A DNA stretch of 64,000 nucleotides from Ehrlichia sp052043515 (GCA_052043515.1 JBQEQX010000001.1:930001-994000), one strand, 5' to 3'; shown: positions 44,609-56,345, counted from the first letter of the stretch. The notes: generated by a model from the letters alone, not told the origin. Translations and numbers: made by a program.

Positions 44609-46392
44609 ATGAATTTTATAGATATTATAAAAAATAGCATTAAGTTATCTGACGTAGTGGGCCAGAAGGTTAAGCTTGTTAAAAAGGGTAATAGTATTAT
44701 TGGATTGTGTCCATTTCATAGCGAAAAGACGCCATCTTTTACTGTAAATGATGAGAAAGGTTTATACTATTGTTTCGGTTGTGGGGCAAGTGGAGATGTT
44801 ATACAGTTTACTTGTGATGTTAATGCTTTGGATTTTAGAGGTGCAATAAATTATCTGGCTGAAATGTACGGTATTAATATACCACAAAATGTTAATAAGA
44901 AAACAAATGTGAGTCCTATATTAGAAGCTGCAACATTATGGTTTGAAAAACAATTGTATGGTAACTTTGTAGCTATGGAGTATTTGAGAAGTCGTAGAAT
45001 TATTGATAGTATAATAAAGAAGTTTAGGTTAGGATATGCACCAGTTCAAGGATTAAGTAAGTATTTATTGTTTCAAGGATTTGGTATAGATGATATAAAA
45101 AAATGCAGGTTTGTTAAATTCTCAAAATCAAGATTACTTTTATAATAGAGTTATATTTCCTATCTGTAATTCTACTGGAGATGTTATAGGATTTGGTGGC
45201 AGATCTACTGTCGACACACAAAATCCTAAATATTTAAATTCTAGGGGGAGTTTTTTGTTTTCAAAAAAAGAGGAAAATCTATATGGTTCACATTTTGCTG
45301 TACGTGAAGTAAGAAAACAAGGAAGAATTATAGTAGTCGAAGGATATATGGATGTTCTAATGCTACATCAAGTAGGGATTGGTAATACAGTAGGATTATT
45401 GGGAACTTCAATGACTACTGAGCACTTAATGTATTTATGGGAGATAACTTCAGAAATCATAGTCTGGATGGATGGTGATGTTGCCGGGAGAATCGCGTCT
45501 ATTAAGATTGCATCTCTCGCATTATCTTTAATTAGGCCTGGGTGTATTATAAAGTTTGTTGATGTTATCACAGGCGGTGATCCTTATGATGTTTGTACAA
45601 AGGAAACTCCTGGCAGCATATCTTCTATACTGGATAGTGCAAAGTTATTATCAGAATTTATTTGGGATTATGAATTTAGTAAGATTGTCTCTAATAGTAG
45701 TTCTGTTATGCCAGAAGAATGTGTTATGTTAGAGGCAAGAGTAAAATGTTACATTGAACAGATTGGCGATAGCAATGTTGCAAAATATTATAAGAAGTAT
45801 TTCTACTCTAAAATTTATGATTTGCAGTATTCGAAAAATAAAACTAAGTCTTTGAATAATAAAAATTTAGGTAATGGGTTATTATTGGGTAATAAGTTAA
45901 AATATAAGAGTGCCGAGTTTTTTAGTAGAAAAGTATGATCAATTAAGGGTAATATACATAATTATGGAATTTCCGGAATTGCTTGATGAACCGGTTATTT
46001 TTGATCAATTCTCTAAGTTTAATATAAATAATGAGAATTTATATAAATTACAGCAATATATTATAAATATAAAGGTTGCTTTTTGTAACGGTACTGTGTC
46101 TAAAGGAATGTTGTTATCGGAACTCAAAAAGAACAATTTGGGTGATACAGTAGATTTTGTATTAAGAAAAATGGAAAATTCAAGAGCTAATTTTATTCCA
46201 CTAAAAAATAGAGAATGTAATATAGATATTGCAAGAAAAGAAATGGAAAAAATTATGCTTTTAAATCAATTGCAATGCATTCAGGAGGAGATTTTTAACT
46301 TGAGGTTAATAGGTAAAAATGATCTTGCGGAAAAACTATCCAATCAAGCGCAAGAAATAGATAATAAACTCAGGGAGTTATGGAATTATTGA
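44609..46392 (+). CDS. dnaG: DNA primase DnaG (two frameshifts)
   Basis: Makes RNA primers for replication. The zinc domain has CPFHSEKTPSFTV and YYCFGCGASGDVIQF (Cys-His-Cys-Cys). The catalytic core has IGFGGRS, the TOPRIM acidic motif VVEGYMDVLML, and VWMDGDVAGRIAS. An A7 run at 45097-45103 and a T6 run at 45918-45923 have one base too many; repaired, the junctions read DIKNAGLLNSQNQDYFYN and SAEFLVEKYDQLRVIYI. The C-terminal helicase-binding part is included. Repaired length about 593 aa. Downstream rpoD is convergent, so the classic rpsU-dnaG-rpoD operon is not kept. Confidence 0.95.
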
Positions 46393-46904
46393 CAGTAAAT
46401 GATGTAAACCAAAAGCAGAATTGTATTGTTGAATTATAAGAAAGTGTATAAATGTACAACTTGTTTTTGTATTATTTTGATGTGCTTATTTCAAAATAAA
46501 ATGTTGTATTATAATTCATATTGTTTTTCTAAAGAGATCAACATATACATAACTTTGTTATAAGCATATCTATTTTATATCTGGTATACAAGAATTAATT
46601 GAATACTTGAAAATGTATTTCATGATGTTACTTATACGTGATTAAATTATATTTTTTTATGCATACTTGAAAAGTTCAGGCTATAACTTGTTTTTATGTT
46701 TAATTTTAATGAAATGGTATAAAGCATTTAATTTCATGTAAGTTGTTGCTTATTTTTTAATGGTTTATGTATTTGTGATTTCTGCCATAATAATGGAATA
46801 TATTTTGTTGTATGGCATACTTCCTAATAAGTGAATCTTTGTACTAATTGAAGGATTTGCTATACTTTCTAATATTATGGGATTCATTTTTATTGCTCTA
46901 TAAC
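46393..46904. other. Non-coding spacer after dnaG
   Basis: About 510 bp. Contains scattered short inverted repeats of A and T but no open frame, RNA or repeat I can support. Confidence 0.5.
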
Positions 46905-47051
46905 ATGAATGTTTTAGTTATCTTGTTTTATGCGGCTTTGTTTTTTTTATCCTTAAGATATTGCAGTACAAGTGAACTTATTTTACAAGAATATAAAGCT
47001 TTCGATGTATCTGCTGCAGTTCCAGTATTATTATACCACAGAAATCCTTAA
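46905..47051 (+). CDS. Possible 48-aa exported peptide
   Basis: Short frame from the ATG at 46905: a hydrophobic N-terminal segment (MNVLVILFYAALFFLSLRYC) then a polar tail with CSTSELILQEYKAF and YHRNP. It looks like a small signal-anchored or lipoprotein-like peptide, although LRYC is a poor lipobox. No family is recognised. It ends 75 bp before the converging rpoD. Confidence 0.4.
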   Translation: MNVLVILFYAALFFLSLRYCSTSELILQEYKAFDVSAAVPVLLYHRNP

Positions 47052-47102
47052 TTTAGCCTTTTATGTATCAGCTACGTGAAATTTTTATGAGATGAGACTA
47101 TC

Positions 47103-47118
47103 CACATTTTAAAATGTG
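47103..47118 (-). terminator. Palindrome after rpoD
   Basis: A perfect 16-bp palindrome, CACATTTTAAAATGTG, lies 8 bp past the rpoD stop on the minus strand. It may form a short hairpin end for rpoD, or for the converging small gene. No T-run follows. Confidence 0.35.
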
Positions 47119-47126
47119 ATACCTTA

Positions 47127-48983
47127 TTAAAAGAACCCTCTAAGCTTTCTTGCACGACTTGGGTGTCGTAACTTGCGTAAAGCTTTCGCTTCGATTTGTC
47201 TGATACGTTCTCTTGTAACGTTAAATAGTTTACCTACTTCTTCTAAGGTATGATCTTTTCCTCCTTTGCCAATTCCAAAGCGCATACGTAAAATTCTCTC
47301 TTCTTTAGGTGTGAGTGTTGATAAAACCTTTGTGGTTATCTCACGTAAATCTGCAAGTACTGCTGCATCTTCTGGTTTCACTGCTCGTTTGTCTTCTATG
47401 CAGTCACCAAAAGTACTACTATCGTCATCTCCTATAGGATTCTCTAAGCTCACTGGATCCTTGACAATTTTCATTACCTTGCGTATTTTATCAACGTTAA
47501 TATTCAATCTAGACGATAATTCTTCTAATGTTGGTTCTCTACCCATTTCGTGTAGCATTTGTCTTAATGTGCGGTTGATCTTATTTACAGTTTCAATCAT
47601 GTGCACAGGAATTCTGATGGTTCTTGCTTGGTCTGCTATTGCTCTGGTAATGGCTTGCCTTACCCACCATGTTGCATAAGTTGAGAACTTATATCCACGT
47701 TTATAATCAAACTTGTCTACTGCTTTCATTAGACCAATATTTCCTTCTTGGACTAAGTCAAGAAATTGTAAACCACGGTTTGAATACTTTTTCGCGATAG
47801 ACACCACCAACCTTAAATTTGCTTTTATCATTTCTTGTTTTGCTTGGTTTGCTGCTCGTTCATGTTTTTGTATTTTTGTAACTAGAGCTTTAAATTCAGC
47901 TAGATTGTTTTCTCCAGACAATGATTTTATTTTATCGTACATGCTTATGATATTACTTTCTTCATTTTCTAACATGTTGTTCCATTGAGGAGACTTTCCT
48001 TTCTTTTGTAATACGGAATCTGTATTATATGCATCTAGAAAATCTTTACGCTGTATACCGTAACTTTCTGCAAGAGAAATAATTTTCGCTTCTTCCGATG
48101 CAATTGATTTACTTAAACTATATATTTGTTGCGTAATTGACAGTACTGCAGAGTTACTAAGCTTAATCTGATATATCATCTCCCATATGTTATCATGTAA
48201 GTCATTGTATTGCTTTTCAATGGTTTTATTGATTTTCCCTTGATGCTGTTTTTTGAGCTCTAGAATTTTTTTTGCTGACGTGATTACTGAGTCTAAAATG
48301 CTTACTACTTTGGGAAGTAATGCACTTTCCATTTCAAGTATTGAGACATTCTCATCGTCTTCATCTTCTGATATGTCAGCGTCTTCATCAGATTCATCTA
48401 TTAAATCTTTATCATAGTCTAAAACAGCAGCATCCCCAGTTTCAGAGAACTTTTCTGGAAACTCGTATCTATAGTTTGCATCCAAATCTATCAAATCTCT
48501 TAGCATTATCTGTTCATTTACTAGGTCATCTCTCCATGACATGAATGTACGCAATACTACTGGAGATTCGACTAACGATCTAAGCATATTTACTTTTTCT
48601 GATTTTATTTTCTTTGCAATTTCAATCTCTCCTTCACGAGAAAGTAATTCAACAGAACTCATTTCACATAGATACATGCGGATAGGATCGTCTGTTTGTC
48701 CAAAATCCCAGGATTTTATGTTTGTATCTGATGCATCGTCTTCATCTATACTTTCTTTGATTCTATTTTCCTCAACTATGCTGTTAGCTTCATCTTCATC
48801 ACTTTGTTCAAGAACATTGATACCTGAGTCTTGAAGTAGAGATATGGTCTCATCTATACTATCAGACGACAATACGTAATCAGAAAAAGCGTCATTGATG
48901 TCATTGAAGGTAACAAAACCTTGTTTCAGTCCTTTACTAACAAGAGTCCTTATTAACTCTTTATCTGTTTGTAGATCTTTCAT
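47127..48983 (-). CDS. rpoD: Primary sigma factor RpoD
   Basis: Housekeeping sigma-70. The 618-aa protein is intact. Region 1.1 is acidic, with a long Asp/Glu run in the non-conserved region (around residues 195-215). Region 1.2 has DPIRMYLCEMSSVELLSREG. Regions 2.1-2.4 have NLRLVVSIAKKYSNRGLQF, DLVQEGNIGLMKAVDKFDY and KFSTYATWWVRQAITRAIAD; region 3 has RIPVHMIETVNKI. Region 4 has LTPKEERILRMRFGIG and the helix-turn-helix TLEEVGKLFNVTRERIRQIE. Converges with dnaG. Confidence 0.97.
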   Translation of the reverse strand: MKDLQTDKELIRTLVSKGLKQGFVTFNDINDAFSDYVLSSDSIDETISLLQDSGINVLEQSDEDEANSIVEENRIKESIDEDDASDTNIKSWDFGQTDDPIRMYLCEMSSVELLSREGEIEIAKKIKSEKVNMLRSLVESPVVLRTFMSWRDDLVNEQIMLRDLIDLDANYRYEFPEKFSETGDAAVLDYDKDLIDESDEDADISEDEDDENVSILEMESALLPKVVSILDSVITSAKKILELKKQHQGKINKTIEKQYNDLHDNIWEMIYQIKLSNSAVLSITQQIYSLSKSIASEEAKIISLAESYGIQRKDFLDAYNTDSVLQKKGKSPQWNNMLENEESNIISMYDKIKSLSGENNLAEFKALVTKIQKHERAANQAKQEMIKANLRLVVSIAKKYSNRGLQFLDLVQEGNIGLMKAVDKFDYKRGYKFSTYATWWVRQAITRAIADQARTIRIPVHMIETVNKINRTLRQMLHEMGREPTLEELSSRLNINVDKIRKVMKIVKDPVSLENPIGDDDSSTFGDCIEDKRAVKPEDAAVLADLREITTKVLSTLTPKEERILRMRFGIGKGGKDHTLEEVGKLFNVTRERIRQIEAKALRKLRHPSRARKLRGFF

Positions 48984-49410
48984 AACTAAATATATTGAGA
49001 AACGACAAACCTAGTCTAGTATCATACTATGAACATATTGTCAATCAACTAACGTTGTCAAATACACAATCTGGGACGTGAATTTAAGTGTTTATTTGTT
49101 ATTTTAAATAGATAGTAAACCCATTAACTAATAGTATTAGTTTTTTTAGAAAAGTCTATCTTCCTCCATTCCTAAGAAATACTATATTTAAAAATTACTA
49201 AATCCAAGTAACAATTGTAGAGATTTCATAGACAGATCGATTAAAAGTTTGACAATGATAAAAAACAGCATTCTCATTTGAAATTTACTCATAGCGTATG
49301 AAGTGTAAACATAATGACTACTATTAATAGATTAGAAACTTTATTAATTATGAAAGTTATATAGTAGAAAGCTTACCAATATTTTTATGAGTGCAGTAAC
49401 GTCTGAGACG
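48984..49410. other. Non-coding spacer upstream of rpoD
   Basis: About 430 bp before rpoD, after the dus gene (both minus strand). It must contain the rpoD promoter, but I cannot point to one with confidence. No gene is seen. Confidence 0.5.
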
Positions 49411-50369
49411 CTAGTTTCTTGAGAAAAAATCTGTTATTTTATCCATGATAAATTGATAATCATTTGAAGAATTGATATGAGCTCTAAATTCTGTAGAGTT
49501 GCTTGAAGAAGAACTGTACCAACATAGGTGTTTTTTTGACATTTTAATACCAATATCTTTTCCATAGTATTCTATCATGTGATCATAGTGTTTTATAATA
49601 ATTTGTAGTTTTTCAGGTGGTAATGGATCAGGTACAATAGTCCCCGTCTTTATAAATTGTAGTGCTTGATTAATGATCCATGGTTTCCCATACACTCCCC
49701 TTCCTATCATTATTCCGTCAGCTTGTGACTCTTTTAGCGATGTTTTAATATCACCTAAATTTTTTATGTCCCCGTTAACTATAATTGGTATTTTTACACA
49801 TTTCTTTATATGACTAATAAATTTCCAGTCCGCTTTTCCAGTGAACATTTGTTTTCTTGTTCTACCATGTATGGTTATCATTTTTATACCGCTTTCTTCA
49901 GCAATTTTTGCTAATTTAGGAGAATTTAAGTTATTACTATCCCATCCAGTACGCATTTTTAGTGTCACAGGAATATTTACTGCTTTTACTACGGATTCTA
50001 GAATTCTTGCTGCTGTAACTTCGTCTTTCATTAATGCCGATCCAGCGTAATTATTAACTACCTTTTTTTGCAGGACATCCAAAATTTATATCTATGATTT
50101 TTACTCCCATATCTTCGTTGAGTTTAGCAGCTTCTGCCATTATGATTGGATCATATCCAGCTAGTTGTACAGCAGTGTTATCATGAACTTGTGATTTTTG
50201 TAAACTTTGTCTAGTTTGTACGATCATTGCACGACTTGCTATCATTTCTGATACCAATAATCCAGCTCCAAGATTTTTTTACGATGGAACGAAAGGGGAA
50301 ATCTGTTATGCCAGTCATCGGGGCTAATATTACTGGGTTATCTGATATAAATTGACTAATATCCATCAT
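49411..50369 (-). CDS. dusB: tRNA-dihydrouridine synthase (two frameshifts)
   Basis: FMN enzyme that reduces uridines in tRNA. The start at 50369 reads MMDISQFISDNPVILAPMTG. T7 runs on the plus strand at 50274-50280 and 50063-50069 each have one base too many; repaired, the minus-strand frame reads IVKNLGAGLLVSEM and FGCPAKKVVNNYAGSAL. The catalytic Cys is in INFGCPAKKV. FMN-site motifs: PVTLKMRTGWD, ITIHGRTRKQMFTGKADW, PIIVNGDI and ADGIMIGRGVYGKPW. Repaired length about 318 aa, fitting DusB-type enzymes. Confidence 0.92.
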
Positions 50370-50740
50370 CTGTATGTTTTTTTATTATTAATATCCTTGA
50401 TCTAAATAAAATCCGTTATTGCATACATGATACTTGAATTTTTAAGAGAAATAAATATTAGTATTGTTTGGTTGTTTATTTCTTTGTAAATTACACGTTT
50501 GTATATTATGTAAAGATAGTGTTTAATTGTTTGAAAACAGTAAAAAAATTTGTTTTTTTAGTAAGAGTATATATCACTTAATTGGTAGGGTGGAATTTCT
50601 AAGTTCCATTGTGATTCGCATACTGAGGTGTGAGTATAGCTTTTATAATTATTGAATATTTTCTATTTTGTGGTCATCATAGAGTGTTTTACATAATGTA
50701 GTATTTATATTAATAATATAATGGTGGTTGATATAATGTT
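50370..50740. other. Non-coding divergent spacer, dusB / ispE
   Basis: About 370 bp between divergent genes, so promoters of both are expected. I see no open frame or RNA. Confidence 0.5.
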
Positions 50741-51592
50741 ATGCCGAAGTTGTTAGTTAAAGCTCCAGCAAAGGTTAACTTGTTTTTGCATATCACTGGT
50801 AGAAGAGGTGACCAACGTCATTACTTAGAATCTTTATTTGTGTTTGTTAATGTCTATGATATTTTAGAAGTAACAATAGAAGATTCGATAAAGAGTGGGG
50901 TGTATTTCTCAAATTTTAGAATCAACAAATATAGTAATACTGTGTACTCTGCGATTAAATTATTGTTAAAGCATAGCAATGTACGTACTAATGTTTTTGT
51001 TAATGTCATAAAAAATATCTTAGTTTCTGCAGGGTTAGCTGGAGGATCTGCTGATGCTGCTGCTGTTATGCGTTTATTGAGTGGTATGTTGAACATTAAG
51101 TACGAGTTATTACAGGAACTAGCTTTAAAAATAGGAAGTGATGTTCCAGCGTGTTTAGAATCAAAAACCCTTTTTGCTAAAGGTGTTGGAGAAGATATAT
51201 TGTTGCTTTCTGAGTTGTTATTGCCAAAGTATATAGTACTCGTTGCTCCAAGAGGTAAACCATTAAGTACTGCTAAAGTATTTGGAAATTATAAGAAGGA
51301 CACTTTTTCTCCATCAATATACAATAAACTTCCTGTAAGGCAAGATGATTGGTTGGAATTAATTTGTAATGCCAGAAATGATTTATTGGAAGCAGCGTTG
51401 AAGTTTGTTCCTGAGATTGAAGATATATTGTTTGTTCTCAAGAAATTAAAAAATTGTTTAGTTGCTCGTATGACTGGTAGTGGTGCAACTTGTTTTGCTT
51501 TGTTTAATGAATTAAGTTGTGCTGATACTGCTGCCAAATTATTACAAAGTACTCGGCCTGATTGGATAATATTTAATGCTAGAATACTTTAG
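50741..51592 (+). CDS. ispE: 4-diphosphocytidyl-2-C-methylerythritol kinase
   Basis: GHMP-family kinase of the non-mevalonate isoprenoid pathway. The 283-aa protein is intact. KAPAKVNLFLHITGRRGD is the usual N-terminus. The ATP-binding motif is SAGLAGGSADAAAVMR (usual PxGxGLGGGSADAAA). Further motifs are KIGSDVPACL and the C-terminal MTGSGATCFALF. Confidence 0.95.
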   Translation: MPKLLVKAPAKVNLFLHITGRRGDQRHYLESLFVFVNVYDILEVTIEDSIKSGVYFSNFRINKYSNTVYSAIKLLLKHSNVRTNVFVNVIKNILVSAGLAGGSADAAAVMRLLSGMLNIKYELLQELALKIGSDVPACLESKTLFAKGVGEDILLLSELLLPKYIVLVAPRGKPLSTAKVFGNYKKDTFSPSIYNKLPVRQDDWLELICNARNDLLEAALKFVPEIEDILFVLKKLKNCLVARMTGSGATCFALFNELSCADTAAKLLQSTRPDWIIFNARIL

Positions 51593-51908
51593 TTTCAGAG
51601 TTTGTTATTTGTGAAAATCGCGAATGTGGTTTGCCGCATTTTGCCATGTGGTACATGATAAGAGGTTTTGTACTTACTTATTAAGGAAAGTATGTGACGG
51701 GATTCGTATTATAAAGCTTTATAATTTTAGGTATTATAGGCATGTTGGTCAGAGTTTCCGCTTGTTTATATAGAGAGTAATTGTTATCCAACGCTTCTTA
51801 TTCAATGGTTATTTTTTGTAAAGCATGTAATGAGCCTTATTCAGTGTACAGCTTGTGTTTAAGTATTATGTAAATACTATTAATGTATTAGTCAATATTG
51901 GTACTATG
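51593..51908. other. Spacer with a possible faint ispE 3' remnant
   Basis: About 315 bp between converging ispE and cutA. Bases near 51685-51732 show loose similarity to the last 50 bases of ispE (AAAGTA, then GATT, then a TTTAG end). This is much weaker than the nrdB and ccmE cases. No gene is seen. Confidence 0.3.
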
Positions 51909-52232
51909 CTATAGCGTAGTGGTGTAATCGTGAACCCATTCTGTGAATTTGTCATTTGCACTAACTGGGTCTATAGTGATAATCGCTGGTGTATCATAAG
52001 GATGAACTTCTTCGATTTTATCAGCAGCTTCTTGAGCTAAACTGTTTGCTGTTTTTAATATTATGACATATTCAGTGTTGTTGTGTATTTCATTTTCCCA
52101 AAAATAAACTGATGTAACGTTACTAAATATATTAGCACATGCTATTAGCTTGTTTTCTAAAAGTATGTTAGTTATACGGTATGCATCATCATAACTAGGA
52201 GCTGTAGTGTAAATTAAAGAGATATTTTTCAT
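51909..52232 (-). CDS. cutA: CutA1 divalent-ion tolerance protein
   Basis: 107-aa trimeric ferredoxin-like-fold protein. Signatures: LIYTTAPSYDDAYRI, LLENKLIACANIF, VYFWENEIHNNTEYVIILKT and EVHPYDTPAIITID. The family was linked to copper tolerance in E. coli, but its cellular role remains unclear. Intact and of normal length. Confidence 0.94.
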   Translation of the reverse strand: MKNISLIYTTAPSYDDAYRITNILLENKLIACANIFSNVTSVYFWENEIHNNTEYVIILKTANSLAQEAADKIEEVHPYDTPAIITIDPVSANDKFTEWVHDYTTTL

Positions 52233-52372
52233 ATATGCAGTGTTTAATACGATTTAAATACGTATTATCGTTTAATTATTATGAAAATTAAACATATTTT
52301 TTATTTAGTTTTATATGATTAATACACATTATATACTATATATTGCTACCCGGATGCTAAAAATCAAACCGG

Positions 52373-54888
52373 TTATTCTGTAGTAGAATTTTCTGATATC
52401 TCAAGTACTTTTTCTGTTAGTTGTTTAAGAGTAAAAGGCTTAGATAAAAAAGTTGATATTGTGCGCATTTATGTTGCTATATTTATTGAATACTTCTTCG
52501 GCGTATCCAGAAATAAAGATGATTTTGGTATTTGGTTTTACTTTGAGTATTTCTTCTGCTATTTCTGGTCCATTAATTTTTGGCATTACCACATCACTAA
52601 TAACAATATCTATTTCATGTTTATTTATTATTTCCAAAGCCTGATCTCCACAGTTTATATCTATTACCTTAAACCCTTTTTTCGTTAATGCCTTACTAGC
52701 AAATATTCTTACAGGATCTTCATCTTCAATCAATAGAATAGTTGTAGAAGTATTAATTTGTGGAACTATGGGGTTTACTATTTCTTCTGGGTACTTATTG
52801 TATGGTATTTCAATATTGCTGTTGTTTGATAAATGTACTGTAGGTATAAGAATAATAAAAGTAGTACCTAGATTTACTTTACTTTTTACGTATATGTATC
52901 CATCTGTTTGTTTAACTATACCATATACTGTTGATAGTCCTAACCCTATACCTGAGGCTGTTTCTTTTGTAGAGAAAAACGGATCAAATATTTTTTTCAT
53001 GATCTTATCTTCCATACCATGACCTGTATCTGAAATTTCGATAGCAACATATTCTCCATCTTCTATTTGTTCTTTTTCTGGTGAAAACATGTTTTTTAGT
53101 ACTACTTTTAAAGTATCTGCTTTGACATTGTAGGTTTTTATGCTGAGTTGTCCTCCTGTTTCCATAGCAGACCTTGCGTTAACTACAAGATTGATAACTA
53201 CTTGTTCTAGTTGACATAAATCTGCTTTAACCAAATTGATATTTTGTTCGTACTGAATTTTTAATTCTATGCTTTCATTAATTAATCTTTTAATCATGTG
53301 TAGAAGATCTGCTATGATATTATTTACGTCAAGAATTTTAGGCTGAAGAGTTTGCTTCCTTGAAAAAGCCAATAGTTGCTTTATCAAATTTGTTGCTCTA
53401 TTAGCATTTTGTTTTATTTGCATTATGTCTGAAAAAGAAGCATCTGTTGCAGAATGTTTTATTAATAATAGGTCACAAAATCCTATTATTGCCGTTAAAA
53501 TGTTGTTAAAATCGTGTGCTATTCCTCCTGCGAGTTGACCAACAGCTTGCATTTTTTGTGATTGTTCTAATTGTATCTCTAGGTTTTTACGGTCTTCGCT
53601 GTCGGTTATATAACATATGATGAACATATTATTGTTATGTATAAATTTATTAAAATAGATTTTTACATATGAATTGTTGCATAACTGTGCTTCCAATGAC
53701 ATGTTTTTAACAATATTATTTTGAAAATATTTTTTTAATTTTTTTGTTATAAGATGGTAATATATATTCAAAAATGTAATCCTTGTCATGTTTAATTAAT
53801 CGTTTTAATGTATTGTTGAATTTGAGAATTTTACCATCTGTGCTACACTGTAAGATGGCTATAGGTGCTTCCATGAAGCATGGATGTAGGTGGTAATTAA
53901 TAATGTCGTAATTTACTGGTGTTAAAAGTCCATAGATGTAGCTATGATTATTTTTATCGTGGAAGGTAGCTTGTGAAATGTGTGCCTTAAATTTAATTCC
54001 AGTAGATGTTGATAGTGTGACTATATTATTGTCTATAATTTTTTCTTTGTTATATTCTTTTGCTATAAAATTGGCAAATATCGCTCCATTTTCTATAAAA
54101 TTCAACTCAAACATTTTTAGAAAAGTATCATTTGCAGATAATATAACCCCTCTATGATTTAGTAAATAAGCTCCTACACAGTGTTTTTGAATGAGTCTTT
54201 CGTATACTTGTTCTTTAGTTACTTTCACAGCTTTGAGTACAAAGTATTCTTGTGCTCTTGCGAGAGGCGCAAAGAATAAGTTTGCAGTTTTTACACAATT
54301 GATTTCTAATTCTGGATTTTCCAACACTGGATCTAATATCAATGTAAAATTGGAAATTTTATTTTTTGTGTTTAAAGAAAAACAAGTATTGATTGATAGC
54401 TTATTTTTTAATGCGTTTTGAAATGCTTCGATTTCTTCATCGCTGATGTTTCCTAGCTTTAGAATATCAGGTAAGTCTAATCTTCTTTCTTGGTTTTTTA
54501 TAAATCTCTCATAAAATCTTGCATCAGCATAGATGATCTTACCGTCATTTTTTATAATTAAGCAAAATTCTGTATTGTGATTTAAAGCATTTGCAAATAT
54601 CATATTCTGGTATTCTACGGAGGCTATGATGTGTAAGTATTGCTTAAGTTGTATTGATATTGCTAATATGCTAATGCTAGTAAAAATACAATTAATGACT
54701 ATGTTAATATAGCTATCGTATATATTAAAAACGTATAAACCTGATATGCATAATAGAGGAGCTATTAAAAAAATAGACATTTTGTATATTGATAAGCCAT
54801 ACCTTCTTATTACAAAATCAACCTTATTGTTTTGTGTATTATCAGTATGCCGCTTCTTCATTTTAATATAACTTAATTTATCATACAT
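52373..54888 (-). CDS. cckA: Hybrid histidine kinase CckA (two frameshifts)
   Basis: Sensor kinase/phosphatase that in relatives feeds phosphate to CtrA through ChpT. About 838 aa after repair. Two N-terminal membrane spans (about residues 36-80) are followed by PAS-like regions, then HisKA with the phospho-His in LAGGIAHDFNNILTAIIGF. The ATPase has NLVVNARSAME, DTGHGMED and GIGLGLSTVYGIV. The C-terminal receiver has IVISDVVMPKINGP. One base too many occurs near 53730-53745 (two neighbouring T7 runs) and at 52446-52451. The second repair restores the receiver's NFLSKPFTLKQL end, including the conserved Lys-Pro. CtrA is not in this window. Confidence 0.93.
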
Positions 54889-54992
54889 AGTATATATAAA
54901 TATGTAAGATTGCTATATGAATATTATTTTACCAATTAAAAGGTGGTCAGATAATTTAATTTTTTTATTAACATTCAATGTTGACAAGATAT

Positions 54993-55651
54993 TCAAAATA
55001 GTTTTAATGCAATTGTCATTCCTTCTTCTGTAGGAAGTAAAGTTGTAAGGTACTTATCTTTATCAGATAGTCTTTCATTAAAAGAATGCATTTTATCTAC
55101 TGTGTTTTTGGATGCTTTTTTTGTTATATTGTTACCATTATATATATTACCGAACAACAACGTATTATCTGCAACTATTAAGCCATTTTTTTTATGTTAG
55201 ATTCTGCCCAATCTAGATAATTACAGTATTCTGACTTGGTAGCGTCCATAAATATCATATCGAATGGAGATGTATTGGTTAATTTACCTAATGCTGATAT
55301 CGCTGTATCGTTAATAACTGTTACTTTATGAGACAAATTATATTTCTCAAAGTTATCCTTTGCTGTTTTAGCGGTTATAGTATTTTTTTCTATGGTGTAT
55401 ATATGCCCATCTTGTGGTAGTGCTTTAGCCATGCACATAGCTGATGATCCAACAAAAGTTCCAATTTCGACTATAGATTTTATGTTATTCATTTTTATTA
55501 GCAGTTGTAGTATTTGTCCTTCCACTAGGTTAAGTTGTATCAATGATATATCATCATGTACAAGTTGATGTGTCGATACAACTTCCGCATCTGTGACTGA
55601 AAATAAATTATGTATATATCGTGATTTTTTGTTTAATATTTTATTGCGCAT
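54993..55651 (-). CDS. SAM-dependent O-methyltransferase (one frameshift)
   Basis: Class I methyltransferase of the CCoAOMT/COMT family. Motifs: ILQLLIKMNNIKSIVEIGTF (SAM site VEIGTFVGSSAM), HIYTIEKN and DMIFMDATKSEYCNYLDW, the metal-binding part. Read directly the frame ends at 55178. A T8 run (plus 55186-55193) seems one base short; with nine the frame reads SNIKKNGLIVADNTLLFGN and ends at 54993 with EEGMTIALKLF, a normal C-terminus. Repaired length about 219 aa. The substrate cannot be told from sequence. Confidence 0.88.
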
Positions 55652-55892
55652 AGCATATTTATAAATACAAAAGTTAATAAGTTTTTACTAAGTAATCTTG
55701 ATTGTAGTTTAATTTGAGTTTTTATTCAATTGTTAATATGTATTAAGTTGTAATTTAACCACACTTTTTTGAAAAAACTTGGTGTATCAATATTTTTTAT
55801 ATCATTTTGTTGTAGTTATATGGTACAATTAACATTATTAAATAGTTGTATAAGACTAATAATATATTTAGTATGGTGAGGTAGTAATAACA

Positions 55893-56195
55893 ATGAGTTT
55901 TTACACGCATGATGTAATAAAGAAACAAGTAACAGATACTTTTAGTAAATCAAGTGCAGGTACTTACTCTGTGCTCAATGATCCCGCTTATCGTGATAGG
56001 TACAGGGAAAAATTCCTTGAAGCTCAAAAGAAGGGTATGGATATGGTGATATATTATGATGGTGCTATAGCGTTGATAGAGAATAAAATAGCGATGTATC
56101 AGTATGGTTGGCATAAAAAAAGAAGGGACTTTGAGCGTATTAAATTTGCTTGTGAAACCAAGAAAAAAAAGGCTAAGTCAAATCAATCATTTTAG
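55893..56195 (+). CDS. Hypothetical protein, 100 aa
   Basis: Intact small gene in front of the NAD(P)HX repair gene. The protein is charged and probably helical, with a central DMVIYYDGAIALIENKI stretch and a lysine-rich end (ETKKKKAKSNQ). I do not recognise a family with certainty; it looks like one of the small conserved Rickettsiales proteins. GAGGTAG lies about 14 bp before the ATG, a usable ribosome site. Confidence 0.65.
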   Translation: MSFYTHDVIKKQVTDTFSKSSAGTYSVLNDPAYRDRYREKFLEAQKKGMDMVIYYDGAIALIENKIAMYQYGWHKKRRDFERIKFACETKKKKAKSNQSF

Positions 56196-56222
56196 TCGTT
56201 CCTCGAAAGATTTTTGTGATCA

Positions 56223-56345
56223 ATGTATAGAGAAGGTGGTTTAGGTATATGGTTACTCTTGTGTTTTTTGTTGGTAGACGTGTTATTCCTATGGATTTAC
56301 TATAAGCTTAAAAAGGTAGCATTCCATGGTAGTTTTAAATGCTGA
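56223..56345 (+). CDS. Possible 40-aa membrane peptide
   Basis: Short frame between the 100-aa gene and the NAD(P)HX repair gene. It begins MYREGGLGIWLLLCFLLVDV, one membrane span, then a basic tail (YYKLKKV). It overlaps the start of the next gene by 20 bp. No family; may be chance. Confidence 0.3.
   Translation: MYREGGLGIWLLLCFLLVDVLFLWIYYKLKKVAFHGSFKC

Noticed and set aside
47266..48834. Plus-strand open frames across rpoD
   Set aside because: These are antisense shadows of the intact sigma factor gene, caused by its codon bias.
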